From Thuidium tamariscinum (Eukaryota > Streptophyta > Bryopsida > Hypnales > Thuidiaceae), in NCBI GenBank assembly GCA_947034885.2, contig OX344749.2, positions 41,631,682 to 41,695,681 of the forward strand: 64,000 bases of DNA. The letters run 5' to 3'. A program made the position numbers and the translations under genes. Of the stretch, positions 1 through 12,600 are shown in pieces; position 1 is the first letter of the stretch, and every line of letters begins with the position of its first letter. A model generated the notes under the pieces. The model was not told where the DNA came from and ran no database searches. It saw only the letters and a program-made list of their open reading frames with translations.

Positions 1-596
1 CACACATTTTATCTAATTTTTCCATAATTTTAGAAAATAGTATACTATCCAAAAATAGACCCCAATTAAATGTCACAATTGCCAATTTTGAGGTTTTTAG
101 TACTATTTAGTATCCTAAAAACCCAATTTTGAAGTAAAATTTAGATGCAGTAGTCTTCTAATAGCCTTGTAGCTAATGACTAAAGGAATTTCAAAAATAA
201 TTAATTTTGTGTGGTGTGAAAGTCTACAAAGTGAGCTTATTTTACTTGTATTTTGAAACATATGAAATGTTATTTTGGTGAGTTTTTGGTGAATGACCAT
301 CTCCATAACATTGTTACAAATGGAAATTTCTATTTCTGTATTCACTTATTTTTACTATTTAAAATTAATTTAAACATTCAAGTACCTATTTTCTTGAGAT
401 TTGGCATTTTTCAAGTTCTCCTACTTAGAGAAATTTTCTATGTATTTCCTTCCTTGGTTACCTTCATCTTAAAGGTATATACATAAGTCATATGAAAAAA
501 ATTTAAAATTAGTTTTCTAATTTTAAAGTACTCCAGAAAAAGTCATGAGTATTGTTGCAAAACGCAAAAAATAGTATAAGTGTTTCATCCAATCAT
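1..596 (+). mobile_element. ~720-bp TIR element, copy A (left end outside window)
   Basis: This stretch aligns along its length with copy B (7841-8553) and, reversed, with copies C (33769-34501) and D (41630-42348). Its right end reads as the inverse of the family terminus GAAACACTTGTACTATTTG, with small changes. Position 1 corresponds to about 130 bases inside copy B, so the left terminus lies before the window. It has no credible coding frame and is a non-autonomous DNA transposon. Confidence 0.7.
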
Positions 597-3500
597 TCAT
601 TTGTGATCTTTTTTATTTTTGAATTAATTCTATTTTCAATTTTTTATGTGGAATTATTTTGGTTTTTATTTTTAGAATCATTGAACCACTAGTCTAATTT
701 GGTTATACTACCAAATCTTACTTAACATTTTTTAGTTTTACATCCTTATTTTTCCTTACCATTTTCCCTTCGTTTCCTTGTAATGACATTTTCTAAGCTT
801 TCTATTATAATTTTACCATGTCCCTACTAAATAACTTCCTAACTAGTGATTATAGTTTAATCTAGAATACCAACACTTTCAAACTTGAGAACTCATCCAA
901 ATTCTTTATAATTTCTTCAATCTAAAAAGTCAAACAAAATGATGGTTTATAGTAGGAAAAGAAGGTCTCTTGGATTCCAATGACCCTTTTTGAGTGCCAA
1001 TGAGTCTATTTACAAAGCACAATTTTGGATGAAACAAAATCCAATTTTAAAGAAAATTAGACCTTAATGTTAAAAAAATGTATCAAATATAAGATTTAGT
1101 TATATTTTAGCCCTCCAATAAAATGAAATAATGATTTTCTTTTGAGAATGGAGTCTCTAAATTTGACTTGCTCTTCTACTGATATACATGTAAAGATATG
1201 TTTTACACTTCATATATACAATTTTAATTTCACATTTTTACAAATTGAATATGAATAACTAAGCCTTTCATTGATGTAAGACGACGCACACTCTTTATTA
1301 ATGATGTTTCAAAAAAAATTCTACAAAAAAATATCCTTGGAATTCAAAAGTGAAGTCTTTAAGTCTTTTAAATATTTAAAAAACATTTCTTTAAAATATC
1401 AAAAGTAGAGAATATTCATAGAGGTTGGTATATAAAAATTTAATACTATAGAAAAAAAAAACTAATGAAATTTAATGAATGGTTTGAAAATGCAATAATG
1501 ACAAAGTTGACCTTCAATAAATTTCACTAAAGTCCTCTCTAAAAACTCAATTTTTTGTTAGTTGTCATATGCCCCTTAAACTATTTTTTGGACAAAGAGT
1601 GGCATAATTTTTTGCTCCCAAGCAACAATTGAAATAACAATTATATTCTCCCATTAGTCCTACAACTAATGTGAATTCCTATCTTCCAAAAGAATTCATA
1701 AAATCATGTCAAAAATTGAAGGCACAGTAGCTTGTCCTAAATCTCATAAGTCCCTACATGGAATTTGTGACTCTAGTGGTCAACCCCGAGGAGATCACTC
1801 CCTATAAATTTAAGCATACACTTGAATAAAGAGGGTATTGAACATGGGTCTATTTAACTTCATTATAGTAATTAAAATGATCGTTTTTTTTATATGTAAA
1901 TTCAGTCATTTGTTTTTTATAGTTAGGCTATCTTATATACAAAATTTATATGTTTAATTTTTTCATACCCATTTATAACACACCATAAAAGTAGTGTCTT
2001 ATATATATACTTTAAAAATATATATATATGCACTACTTGTATTGTAGTACAATTTCAAATGACAATTAAAAATGTGAAATGCAACAATAGTTTTAAATAT
2101 TTCAAAATTCTATCCCAAATATTCTAAACAACCTAATATGATGAATAATAAATATCAAAGAAATATTAAACATAGTTATGATACTAAAACTAAGAAAAAC
2201 ACCTATACTATCAATATAAGATAAACAACATGAGAAATTGACATTCTAAAAACATTATAGATTAACACAAGAATATGACCTCTACTATAACATAGAGACC
2301 ATATATTTTATCTATACATATACATTTGCAATGGTTTTGAATTTAAGATCAAAAAATAAAAGAATGTTTATTAAACACTAGTAAAAATAAGATGTATCTA
2401 AACATTTACAAGCATATGTTCAAGTAGTTTGAGGCAAATCTAGAGTTTATAGTGTCAAAGTATATTAAAAAAAATTCCATGCAAATGTTGCAAACCCTAC
2501 ACCAATTTCTTAACAGGTTCTTTGTATGAACACAAATCTCCATAGTACAACCTCATTGTAAATTTACATCTCAACTCTTTTGTCTTGGAATAGTAGATTC
2601 TTATGTGATGTCACATAGTTGGCATACTTATGAAAAGATTTGCATGTACATGCTAGAATTATTTGATAGTAACAACAAATCTCCTACAAAATATCCCTAG
2701 ATTTATTAGATTGTATAAACTTTATCATTCACTTAAAAAAATTTGTCTACATCTATACTCATTGTACTCCAAACTTTTTGTACAAATCCTATTTGTAAAG
2801 ACTAATTTATTAATAAAAATTCCTACTAAATGATGTTTATACATAGCCTAATTTATATATAATAGGATATGCAACATTTCAAGAACCTATAGTAGTCCTA
2901 CATATTATATAAAATTTATCTCCTTTGAATTAAATAGACTCTATCTTTTAACTCACATAGTTTTTAAAAAATTGCAAGTAATCTCCCTGGGTGGTCAACT
3001 CAGACAATTGACATTCTATTTACAATGTGAGTTATCCACAATTTTAGCTTGTAGCTAATTAAAATTTTTGTGGGTTGAATCTACTTCTCTCAATTAGCAA
3101 TATGTTGGTTTTCTTAGATGGCAATATGTTATTAGAACTTGTAAATATTGGTGTTAGTAGAGGAATAAATTTAGGCAACCTTAAACCTTACTACCTTAGT
3201 AATACTTGAATGGAAATTTTAATTTTTAATTGGAAATGGTACCTTCCTTGAAATGGTTTCATAATACCATGTAAATACATTACCTTAGTCTTCCAAACTC
3301 TATTTACTTGTGATCTAAGGTACTTGGACATTGACCCTTATAGAAGACAACTAAGTATTTTGTTCCATCTCACAATCATCCATCATCCAATGTAATGAAC
3401 AATAAATGTTTTTCATTCAACAAAGTCAATTACAAAAAATTCATCCAAATATATTCATTCCCATCCATCTTCTTTGGATTCATTTATAGCCATATGTTTT

Positions 3501-6500
3501 AATTCTAAGCCACAAGCATAGGTATTTTATGGTGAAGAAGTTCAAAATACTTCATAAGTTTTTTTCAAATGCTCAATGCTCACCTCTCATGGATCATTTC
3601 TCAACATTTGGTACTCATTGCTCCCTACTCATATTTTAGCAACCTTTATAAAATGAGTCCCTTAGCCATATACAAGTGAATTTCTATTGTGCAAGTGTAA
3701 CCTTATAACTAATGTTTAGAAAAGATGATGACATCCAATTCAATTGATGCATAAACAAATTATGAACTACATTCTTTGTGAATCAATTCCTTAAAATTCC
3801 AATCTAATTTTTGCAACAAATTGTAGGAATCAAAGTGATAGTATACAAACACAAGATTAATACAATTCCTACGAAACATATTTAGAGACTCCACATCATC
3901 AAGGAAACACATATACTTGAATACAAAGAAGCACTATGTCGTAATGGAAGTATTAGATGCTTTAGCAAAGTAGTAAAATAAACTAGTGCATAAAGGAAGA
4001 AATGATGTTTTTTTCATAGTAGTCTTAAAAGTTTTTTCACTATCATGTCATGTGAAGAGTCACCATGCTCTGCATCTATACTTTAGTATTTGTTTTTAGA
4101 CAATTTCTCACTCAATTTGTGCCCAAAGAAGGACAAGCAAATGTTCTACTAGCAAATGAGGTGTACCAAGGAATTGAAGGAGCTCCAATATATATTTGTG
4201 AATATAATGACAAGCAAGATGCTTATGAAGAGGAGGGTTTTTCAATTCACACTACATGGATGTGCTCATCATCTTCATGAAGATTTTCAATTATAACTTT
4301 GGGTATCACAATTGTATAACTATTGCAATTCAATGTTTGATTCATTGTCTTCTAAATGAAGTGAACATTTTTGAAATCATATCCTATAGATCATGAGATT
4401 CACTTGGTAAACTCCTAAGATTTAATAAGTGATGTACAAGAAATTGAGTGATACTAGAAGTGATTGTTGTATTCAAAGGAAAAAAAAATTATTGTAACCA
4501 CTTCCCCTTCAAATGCACTTCAAGTGAAGAAAGATGATTAATTCTTTAAAAAATTTAAAATTACTTATGAAGTCCTCATAGGCTCTTCAAACTTAGTAAT
4601 TTCTAGGCATATATATTGCTACTATACAATGAGGTATAGAAACCTTACAAATTTATTTTCTTCTATCTATACTTACATTAATCATGTATGAAGATACAAA
4701 TTCATATATATGCCTAGAAACCATATGCCTATTCTTTTCTTCTACTTATACAGCTATACTTATATTAATCATATGTACTTTGGTTGAAATTAATTGTTGT
4801 ATACAACTATTTTAAGATTGGGTCCATAGTTTGTTGGCAAGTAGGGTTGCTTGATTTCCAATGGCACTAGTATGCCATATTCTAACACTAGATTTGGTGC
4901 TTAGGCCTTCATAAGCTTAGTCACTCTTGTTTCAAATACAAACAACCATAATTTCCTTCATCTTCATAGTATATAGGTCACCTTCACAAAATTTGTATTC
5001 GGTTCAAATTCTTTGAATTTTATGTCACATCCATTCACCACGATTTTAAACAGGAGTCTTATATTTCCCACACACTGAAATAACTAATAAATATAGCCAA
5101 TTGCTATGGTTTAGTTGTCATGTTCTTTTACAATCTAGTCAATCCAATCAATGATGAAATGTGCGGGCTTCATTTTCAATCATTCTGGTACTTGTCATCC
5201 ATACATTGCTAATTGCAATTGGAGTGGAGTGGGGCAAATTGGATTGAAGACATCATATGAACTATTAATTTAAGTAATTTAGAGCAAGGCTTTCACTTAA
5301 ATGGAAATGAATTTGTTACCATTTACTTACAGTCTTTTAAGAGTTTATTACATTCTTTTTTCTTCAATATATTTGAGTTTTCCAAATGTAGACACAAATT
5401 CTAAGCAATGAAGAAAGAGCTCTTATAGTTTGCATGCATCAAAAGGAAACAAAATGTAAAGACATCTAGGACTTTGAACTACTTAACATACCTAGATCCA
5501 TAATGTCCATCCATTCTTCTAATAAACTGAGAAGTTCATGGAATTCTTGAACTAAAGTATCAAGTCATTGACCACTGAAAGTGCCTACACGTGGAAAGCA
5601 TGATGTGGGTTGCAAGGTCAAAGATGACTAGTTACAACCAATCTCTTGCCATGCTTGTAGCCAAGTTCAAAGTCCATTGGAATTTTATATGAATTTTGTT
5701 GAAAAGTTAGGATTTGGAAATTGAATTGTACATCAAAAAAAATTTTAAGCACACAACATCAAACAAGGAGGTTGGAGTTTGTAGAGGACCATTGTCATTG
5801 GATAAAACAAAATTCAAAAAATATAACTTGGATCAATGAATTGTAATTTGAGGTGAGATAAGCATCTCACCAAATTAGAATCTAGTAGAAGGCTCATGAA
5901 GAATATGATCCCTTCCCTTACTTGGCATCGACATTTAAATCCGTTTGGTCATTTGTCATAGTTTGGAGGGCCTTCATACTTTCAAAGCCTTTGATAAGCT
6001 GTAGAGTCATTCATTGCATGCTTGAATGAATGCAAGTGGTCATTTTGGCAAAAGGTAAAAGTACTAGATGGTAGGTACAATATAGAAAACATTCAAACTT
6101 TTCCATCAATTTCCAATTTCTATATATAATTTCTATTTTATCATATCATACTTGTATATATAATTCCAACACAATTTGTAGTTTAGAAATCAAACAATTC
6201 TTGAGCTAGATACAACTTTCTAAAGCCGATGCACTAGTAGTTGATATTTCACTATAAAAAAAAATTGTAAGGTTTTTGGACCCAACTGTACTAATACTTT
6301 GACAACAAAAACATTGTTATTTCCATTCTTAGCATTGTAATTTAATCCATTGGTAAGCATATTATTCTCAAGGATGAAAGATGACAAATTATTGAAGTCC
6401 CATCGTTGGCCTATGAAAAACAAATTGCATTGCCATGTGCTCCCTTACAAGATTTTTCCAAAATAAAAAGTTCATAGAATTGTGCACATATCACATAATA

Positions 6501-7315
6501 AGGTAGACCAGCCCATCATTGTTTGCAATCTAATTATAGAGATTACTTTTGGTGCCATTTCCATCTTAAATCCCCCAAATTTCCTTCACTCTATGATAAA
6601 ATTAGTGTTTTCTATGACAATTAGGGATTTTATGACAAGACAATTCAAAAAAACTTCATAATGAAGTTGAAACCATCTTCAATGTTCAACAATGTGGTGA
6701 GTGTGCATGCAAGAAAGTCTTGTTTATACAAATGTAGAAGACATGTTCAAATAATGTATTTTTAGATGTGCCTTAGTAGACATATGTTTGCATTTTGTGG
6801 AAAATAGACCACAAAAACTCGGGGGGTTCACTGGTGGTGAAAATCGTAGAAACAATGTGTGATAAAAAAATAGGGTATAATATATTCACTCCAAATAAAA
6901 TTTGTAAAAAATAACATCTACTATAGGGTACTTAAAAAGTGAAAAATAAGATTATATGTAAAATAGGTTGCCCTAAAATACCTCCATGTTATAAATAGAT
7001 CATTTTATAGATAGCCCCCCATTAAATAGGTCATTATCATAGGTGTATGCAAAATATATAAGGGAGTGACCCCCACGAGCCACAAAAATCAACTCGAGAT
7101 CATTAATTATAGATAATCTTCAATACTAAGAACTTTTTAACTTCAAAATATGACACATCTGTAAAAGAGAATTTCCAAAATTAAAAAAAATTATAACTTT
7201 TACAAAATAATAGATATAAAGAAAATCAAATTTCTAATCCAATAAAAGTTTGAAATTCATTAGTTTCATCTTTCAAAATCCATAGTGAATGATGATTTTG
7301 TCACTTTAAATAGGA
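597..7315. other. AT-rich gene-free stretch
   Basis: About 6.7 kb of AT-rich DNA with no convincing gene. A short frame near 4097-4280 follows a TTTGTTTTTAG acceptor-like site and reads QFLTQFVPKEGQANVLLANE and onward. Its composition is protein-like, but I do not recognise it, and it could be a stray exon or chance. A small duplicated patch (TTCTTCTA...ATACTTA.ATTAATCAT) lies at 4660-4780. I see nothing else. Confidence 0.5.
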
Positions 7316-7840
7316 TGAAAAATAGTATTGGTCTTTCTTACAATCATCTAGACACCTCCTCGAACATAAAATAGCAAAGTAACGAGTGAATCTATTGTAA
7401 AGTACAATATCCTTCAAAATAAGTTTATACTTTGATGTATAATTACTCATATACAATACAAATGATTATATACTAATCAATGCTGTTTAATATTCATAAG
7501 ATGCAATTGAATGATTCTCAATACATATCTTGGAACTATAATACTTCAATTTCTAATAGGATTTTCTTTACATATTTTACAATTTACCTACCCCTATCAT
7601 TACACTCATATGGTTTCTAAGACTTTTATATAGTGTGTTTTTTGACTCTACATGAAAAATACAACTTGCGAAGACAACTACAATTCAAGTCCAAAATACT
7701 TGTGATGAACCTCTTTTGTAATCCTTCAATTCCTCTATCTTTGTTGTTCAGAATTTGATGTCAAATAATCAATAGTATGTCAGTAACAATGCCAAAATCT
7801 ATTCTAAAGACATATGAGGTATAGCCAATGAGCCATTATA

Positions 7841-8553
7841 GGGTGATGGCAAGAATCACCTATACTGTTTTGGATCACACGACATGTTCTAATATATTTT
7901 TTGGCCATAACTTTTGTTTATGGTCTCTAATTGACTCAAGACTAACAGAGAAGGTACTCATGAATATTATATACCTTTCCAAAAAATTTGTAATTTTTGA
8001 AAATATTTAAATATCTAAAAATAGAGCCCAATTTAATGTCACACTTGCCAATTTGAAGGTTTTGAGTACTATTTAGCATCCACAAAACCAAAATTTGAGC
8101 TGAAATTTAGAGGAGTTGGTTTTCTAGTAGGCTTTTAGCTAATGGCCAAAGGAATTTCTAAAATAATTATTTTTATGTGATGTAGAAATCCACAAAGTGA
8201 GTCTCTTTATGCTTGCATTTTGAAACATGTAAAAAATGATTTTGATGATTTTTTTGGTGATTGGCCATCTCTTTAAAGTTTTTGCAAATGAATTTTTTTT
8301 AATTTTTAAGAAAAAATTCCTATTTTTTCCTAATTAAAACATCAATGTATGTTTTTTTTTGAGATTTGGCACTTTTCTATTTTTCCTACTTAGAAATTTC
8401 TCTATACAATTTTTTTGGTGGTTACCTTTGTCTTAAGGGTATATACATTGGTCATATTTTTAGAATTAAAAAAAATTATTCTTCTAATTTTAAAGTACTT
8501 CCGAAAAAATCTTGAAAATGCAACAAAATCAACAGATGTTTCTTGTAATCATC
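7841..8553 (+). mobile_element. ~720-bp TIR element, copy B
   Basis: The left end reads GGGTGATGGCAAGAATCACC and the right end is its diverged inverse. The flanks TTATA (7836-7840) and TCATA (8554-8558) are a likely 5-bp target duplication with one change. The paralogous locus near 27840-27890 lacks the element and continues straight across the site. This is an independent proof of both ends and shows that insertion came after the block duplicated. Confidence 0.8.
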
Positions 8554-8708
8554 TCATATCAAAAGGATTACCTCAATCAATGTTGAAATCAATCCACATA
8601 TATATGAAATAAATGAATGGCATAGGAATAATTTCAAATGAAGATACATAAAAACTAAACTCTTAAGATTAAAATCCTTTTTATTTGCAACATCAATAAA
8701 GCTAGCTA

Positions 8709-9020
8709 CATTAAATGTATTTTGGGCTTTTAAAAGATTGCAAGTTTCCAAATTGTGGGAACTCTAGGAACATTGCCATATAATGTGGTAGAAAGATTAC
8801 CATGTCAAATTTTATTAATTTCAAAATTAATAATTAATTTAAAAAAATCATTTAAAAGAATCAATTTAAAATTTTTTATACTTTCTCAAATGTTTGAAAT
8901 TTGTATATTTTATATTTTATTTCAAAAATTTAGACTAGCAATTGCTTACACAATGCATTATAAACAATTTTGAGGAACAACCCTGAAACAATCTCCTATG
9001 GGGCTGAAAAACATCTAATG
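8709..9020. mobile_element. CATTAG-ended MITE, copy 1
   Basis: The left end CATTAAATGTATTTTGGGCT and the right end, inverse of CATTAGATGTTTTTCAGCCC, form terminal inverted repeats of about 30 bp. A GGGAAC word lies near the left end, as in the other family members at 11806, 25532, 25763 and 59505. The paralogous block (near 28012-28025) lacks the insert. Comparison of the two sites suggests insertion with no clear target-site duplication. Confidence 0.65.
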
Positions 9021-9198
9021 CATGAATGTTGAAATATGATAATACCACTTGTCTACAACTTGAAAGAAAGAGAAAGTACATGTCAAAAAATTGAACTCAA
9101 ATAATAATATTTTACCACTTGAATGTCTTCATGATCAAAATATGAAAACAAATTCTTCTAAAAGCCTATAGTATAAACATATAGAGTTCCATGATATC

Positions 9199-9718
9199 TC
9201 AAGATTCAAACTCATATTTTGGATCCAAATGTGATCGCTCTTCCAATTGTAACATCTTTGCTTGTTCTATTTGTAGTTTGATAAGTTTGCAAATTGTTGA
9301 ATTAGCTTCAAGTACCTCCAATATCTCCCCACATGTAGGTCTAGTGGAAGGATCAAATTGCCAACACTTTTGCAACAAATCACAAACCCACTCATCAACA
9401 TCATGGCGTATTTCTAGTTGTTGCCCATTGAGAACAAGGTCAAAATCATATGTAGGATGACCTTCAAAAGGAAGTTTCTCTATCAAGATCTCATAGCATA
9501 CCATCCCATAGCTATAAACATCTAATGCTCTAGTGAAGAGATTTGGTCTCTTGTTTACAACCCTATCTTTGATGGCTTGCAGTATTTCTGGGCTCTAAAG
9601 AAGCTAGTTCCAATAACTCCAATTGAGCACTCAAAGTGTACTACATAAAATGCGGAAACTTCCTTGTCACTGTTTTTATTGAAATGCGTGCATAATACAT
9701 TAGATGCTTTGAGGTCCT
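9199..9718 (-). pseudogene. Truncated paralogue of the 28264-29520 kinase
   Basis: This is the C-terminal part of a TKL-type protein kinase, matching residues of about 247-418 of the intact gene downstream. Visible pieces are DVYSYGMVCYEI (subdomain IX), the CWQFDPSTRP stretch with the conserved Arg of subdomain XI, and a C-terminal tail ending YEFES. The frame is uninterrupted from about 9530 to 9199. Upstream of that, the APE motif region has lost one base relative to the intact copy (near 9595), shifting the frame. Homology ends in the HRD loop, so the ATP-binding lobe and the HRD aspartate are gone. It cannot make an active kinase. Confidence 0.85.
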
Positions 9719-9724
9719 TGGATT

Positions 9725-10060
9725 ATAAGGTAGAAGGCTCTTAAATGGAGCGGGTTCTAAAATGGTGCCCTATCTTAAATGTATAGTACTTGTACATGTT
9801 GCTTTTTCTTTAGCCTTCAGCAGTGTACTGATAGTGTACATTTTAGCTAGGGCACCATTTTAGAGCCCTATGTCCTTTCAACTTCAAAATTTGATAACTA
9901 ATTCAAAAAAGCTCAAAAAAATATGAAACGACTTGGGTTAAATGTCAATTCTACTTGTCTTTCAAGGAAAATTTACTGAAAAATATTTCTAGAAGTTTTA
10001 CCTCCCTGAAATTTTGTTTCAGCCCTTAGATGGTCCATTATAGGACCTCTTACATTAAAT
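9725..10060. repeat. Dispersed hairpin-headed repeat, copy 1
   Basis: This aligns with 24775-25085 in the same orientation. It opens with an inverted repeat whose arms read TCTAAAATGGTGCCCTA and its inverse, near 9758-9865, around TACTTGTACATGTTGC. It then runs into a conserved TTTCAACTTCAAAA...ACTTGGGTTA segment. It abuts the break of the kinase fragment and may have truncated it. Confidence 0.6.
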
Positions 10061-10550
10061 GATTTCATGTGAACACTTGTGGATGAAGAACTGTGATTTT
10101 TTGTCTGTTTTTTTTTGTTTAGACTTGTTTTTGAGTGGATTTGTTGTGGAAAATTCTGCGTCCGTTGACTCTATTTTTTCATTTGGTATCAGCTGGTGTT
10201 CTTTGCCCTGGATTATGTATCCTTTTCATGATCGGTTTTGGGAGGTCAATTTGTCATTTGGTAGGAGTCTTGTGCAAAGGTTGATGTGAGGAATACCACT
10301 GCTGTTTTCCAACCAGGTAGGGGAGCAATTTGCAGTGAAAGAGGCTGTGCGTGGGAATGTGCTGTGGGATATGAAGTTTGCCGAGGCTTGTATTGTACAA
10401 TTGGGTATAATAACCTTACTAACTGCCTATTTGAGCCATTCAAGTTTTGTTTGTACTATGCGCAGTATAATTGGTATATTTTGATAAGCATAACTATCAT
10501 TTCATATGTAGGCATCTTAATCAAGGATACCGAGTTTCAATTTTGAAAAA
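10061..10550 (+). other. Exon-like remnant, unrecognised
   Basis: Base composition is less AT-rich than the flanks. After CCAACCAG (10310-10317) a frame reads VGEQFAVKEAVRGNVLWDMK and continues for about 50 residues without a stop. I do not recognise it and see no start codon or clear donor. It may be a relic exon or chance. Confidence 0.2.
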
Positions 10551-10789
10551 CAACAACAACCAGAACTCCATTTTTGGTGAATTCTTAAAGTCAATTTTCA
10601 TGTTTTTACATGCCAATTCATTTTAAAGCATTGGTATTGAATTTTTGAAATTCAATTGGGTAATGTATATTCTACCAATACATCTTCCCTTGTTTATTTG
10701 GCAATCTTGGTGTGTTAGTCTATTGTGTATGGCAGTTGCTGCCACTTCTGGGTACATTGTGTAACAATGTGCCCAGATTTGAAAAAAAA

Positions 10790-11330
10790 AATTAATTAAA
10801 TTTTTTTTAATTCAGCACCCCCTTTTCCCCTCCCAAATTTTTTTTAATTAAATTTTAAATTTTTTTGGAAGGGGGGAAGGGGGTGTTGAATTAAAAAAAT
10901 TTTAATTAAAGTTTTTAAATTTTGAGCCCCCCCCCCTCCCTCCCCTCTTGTAATTTTTGGAGGGGGGAAGGACTCCAAACAATATGGGACAAATCCAGTG
11001 TACACCTGTGTACACATCCAACTGTATTCGTATTCATATTCAGACATATTTGTATTTGAGCCATATACACATCAGACGTATTTGTAGACGTATTCGTATT
11101 TATATTCAGACATACTCGTACTCATATGTGTACATATCAGTCGTATTCGTATTTGTATTTTGCCATATATACATTCAGTCGTATTTGTATTTGATCCAAC
11201 GGCTGTAAAAAATTCTTTGAAGGGGGGGTTGCAATTTTTTCCCCGCAATCCAACGGCTTACAATTTTTTGAAGAGAGGGGGCCTGTTAATTAATAGCAAA
11301 ACCCTGGTTGTCACTTTTCAGTACATTGTT
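10790..11330 (+). repeat. Purine-arm / TATTCG-core repeat, copy 1
   Basis: Two G-rich and C-rich arms (runs of GGGGGG and CCCCCC with AATTTTT between them) enclose a core of 10990-11200 made of degenerate TATTCGTATT and CATATTCAGACGTATT words. The same layout occurs at 47640-48060 and, reversed, at 57380-57730 with related core words (TATGGATA, GATATGGG). It is non-coding. The core looks like slippage-driven tandem growth inside a transposable element. Confidence 0.55.
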
Positions 11331-11805
11331 ATTGGTGATGACTAAGCTTATTTTCTACTTTGAAAGCAAACTCAACTACTCAAGTGTAATTTTGAAGAGC
11401 AATTGCAAGGGAAATAGCAACTAGCTAGCTTGGTATCATTAGTTGCTAACTTTGTCACCAATGCTCCACTCAAGGAAATCATGCCTTGCTTTATTTAGCA
11501 TATCATCAAGACAAGTGTACCTAATTAGCCTTTTCTTTTACTTTTTGAGAAAGTGCCATGATGGCGATTACTTCAAATTTGGTGAAGTATTGTATTACTG
11601 CATTCATTCATCTTTTGGACTTAAAAACACTTTTCCATCATAATCAAACACTTTTTCATCCAAATTTGGTGACTTCATCCATATTTTAAAGAGAATTGAA
11701 ACAAATTTGGGGAAAAAAGATTACTTTTGTATGGTGAAAAAAAGACTTTTTGGTTGAAATGGTGCAATTTGGCCCTATGATGCCAAAAAAAGGATTGCAT
11801 CTAAT

Positions 11806-12037
11806 CATTAGATGTTTTTCTACAATTTAGAAGACTGTAGGAACTGCCACATAAGCAATCTGATGTGGTCAAGAGACTGCCACATCATATTAATAATATT
11901 TAAAAAATTAAAAAATTAAATTTTTTCTTGATTTTCTTTTTTCTTTTCTTTTTATTATTATTTTATATTCTGACTATTCCCAACATTGGGAACATGCCTG
12001 AAACAAACTTCTAAACCCCGCAAAAAAACATCTAATG
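11806..12037. mobile_element. CATTAG-ended MITE, copy 2
   Basis: The left terminus CATTAGATGTTTTTCTACAA and the right terminus, ending AAAACATCTAATG, are inverted repeats. The inside carries the family words TTCCCAACATTGGGAAC. There is no coding capacity. The left flank GCATCTAAT is itself the inverse of the terminus. Confidence 0.6.
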
Positions 12038-12169
12038 AGATCTTTTGATTAAACATTTGTGTGTAATTTCTATTATTAACCTCTAAATGGCCAAGGTCTG
12101 TTTTGAACTTCTTAGAATTTGTTCTAAATTGAACAAAAATCCAACATTTTGATAAGTTGAGTCAATTTG

Positions 12170-12600
12170 TTTTTACTTGTAACCGTACAAATTCAAAGTA
12201 GACATGTTAAAGATGACATAGGAAAAGAAAACACAACAATATCACTTATGGATTGAAAGATTATAATGTTTGATCATGAGGGTGTAAAAACTATGAAAAT
12301 CTTTGAGCTCTCTTTTTGCATGTCAAATCTAAAAATTTGGTCACCAAAAAAATATGAGGTTGAAGGGCCTAACAACCATAAACCCAATCAATTTATGGCT
12401 TCTCAAAATCTACTCTACAATTTTTTTAAATGAATTTTTAGTGTGATTTTTTCCTGAGATCTAGTGTACTTGAGGCTCATTTCCAGGAGTCCTTAACACT
12501 ACATAATGTCAAGATTGCAATGGGTACCCTTGCACTAAATCTTGAATAGAAAAATTATAATCATTCATTTTCAGAATCGGATTATTGATGCTAAAGCTAG
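12170..12600 (+). repeat. Dispersed repeat pair, member 1
   Basis: This matches the reverse complement of 58190-58560, for example AACACAACAATATCACTT followed by GATTATAATGTTTGATCATG. It is non-coding, divergence is moderate, and I found no clear termini. Confidence 0.55.

Larger units (their letters stand above)
7316..9718 (-). repeat. Paralogous block carrying kinase 3' half
   Basis: From ATAGTATTGGTCTTTCTTAC onward this block follows 27346-28775 at moderate divergence, through the 3' flank and into the kinase coding region. It is longer than its partner because two transposons (7841-8553 and 8709-9020) lie in it and not in the partner. Homology stops abruptly at 9718, inside the kinase catalytic loop, where an unrelated dispersed repeat (9725-10060) begins. 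I infer a duplication of a kinase locus followed by loss of its 5' half. Confidence 0.75.
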
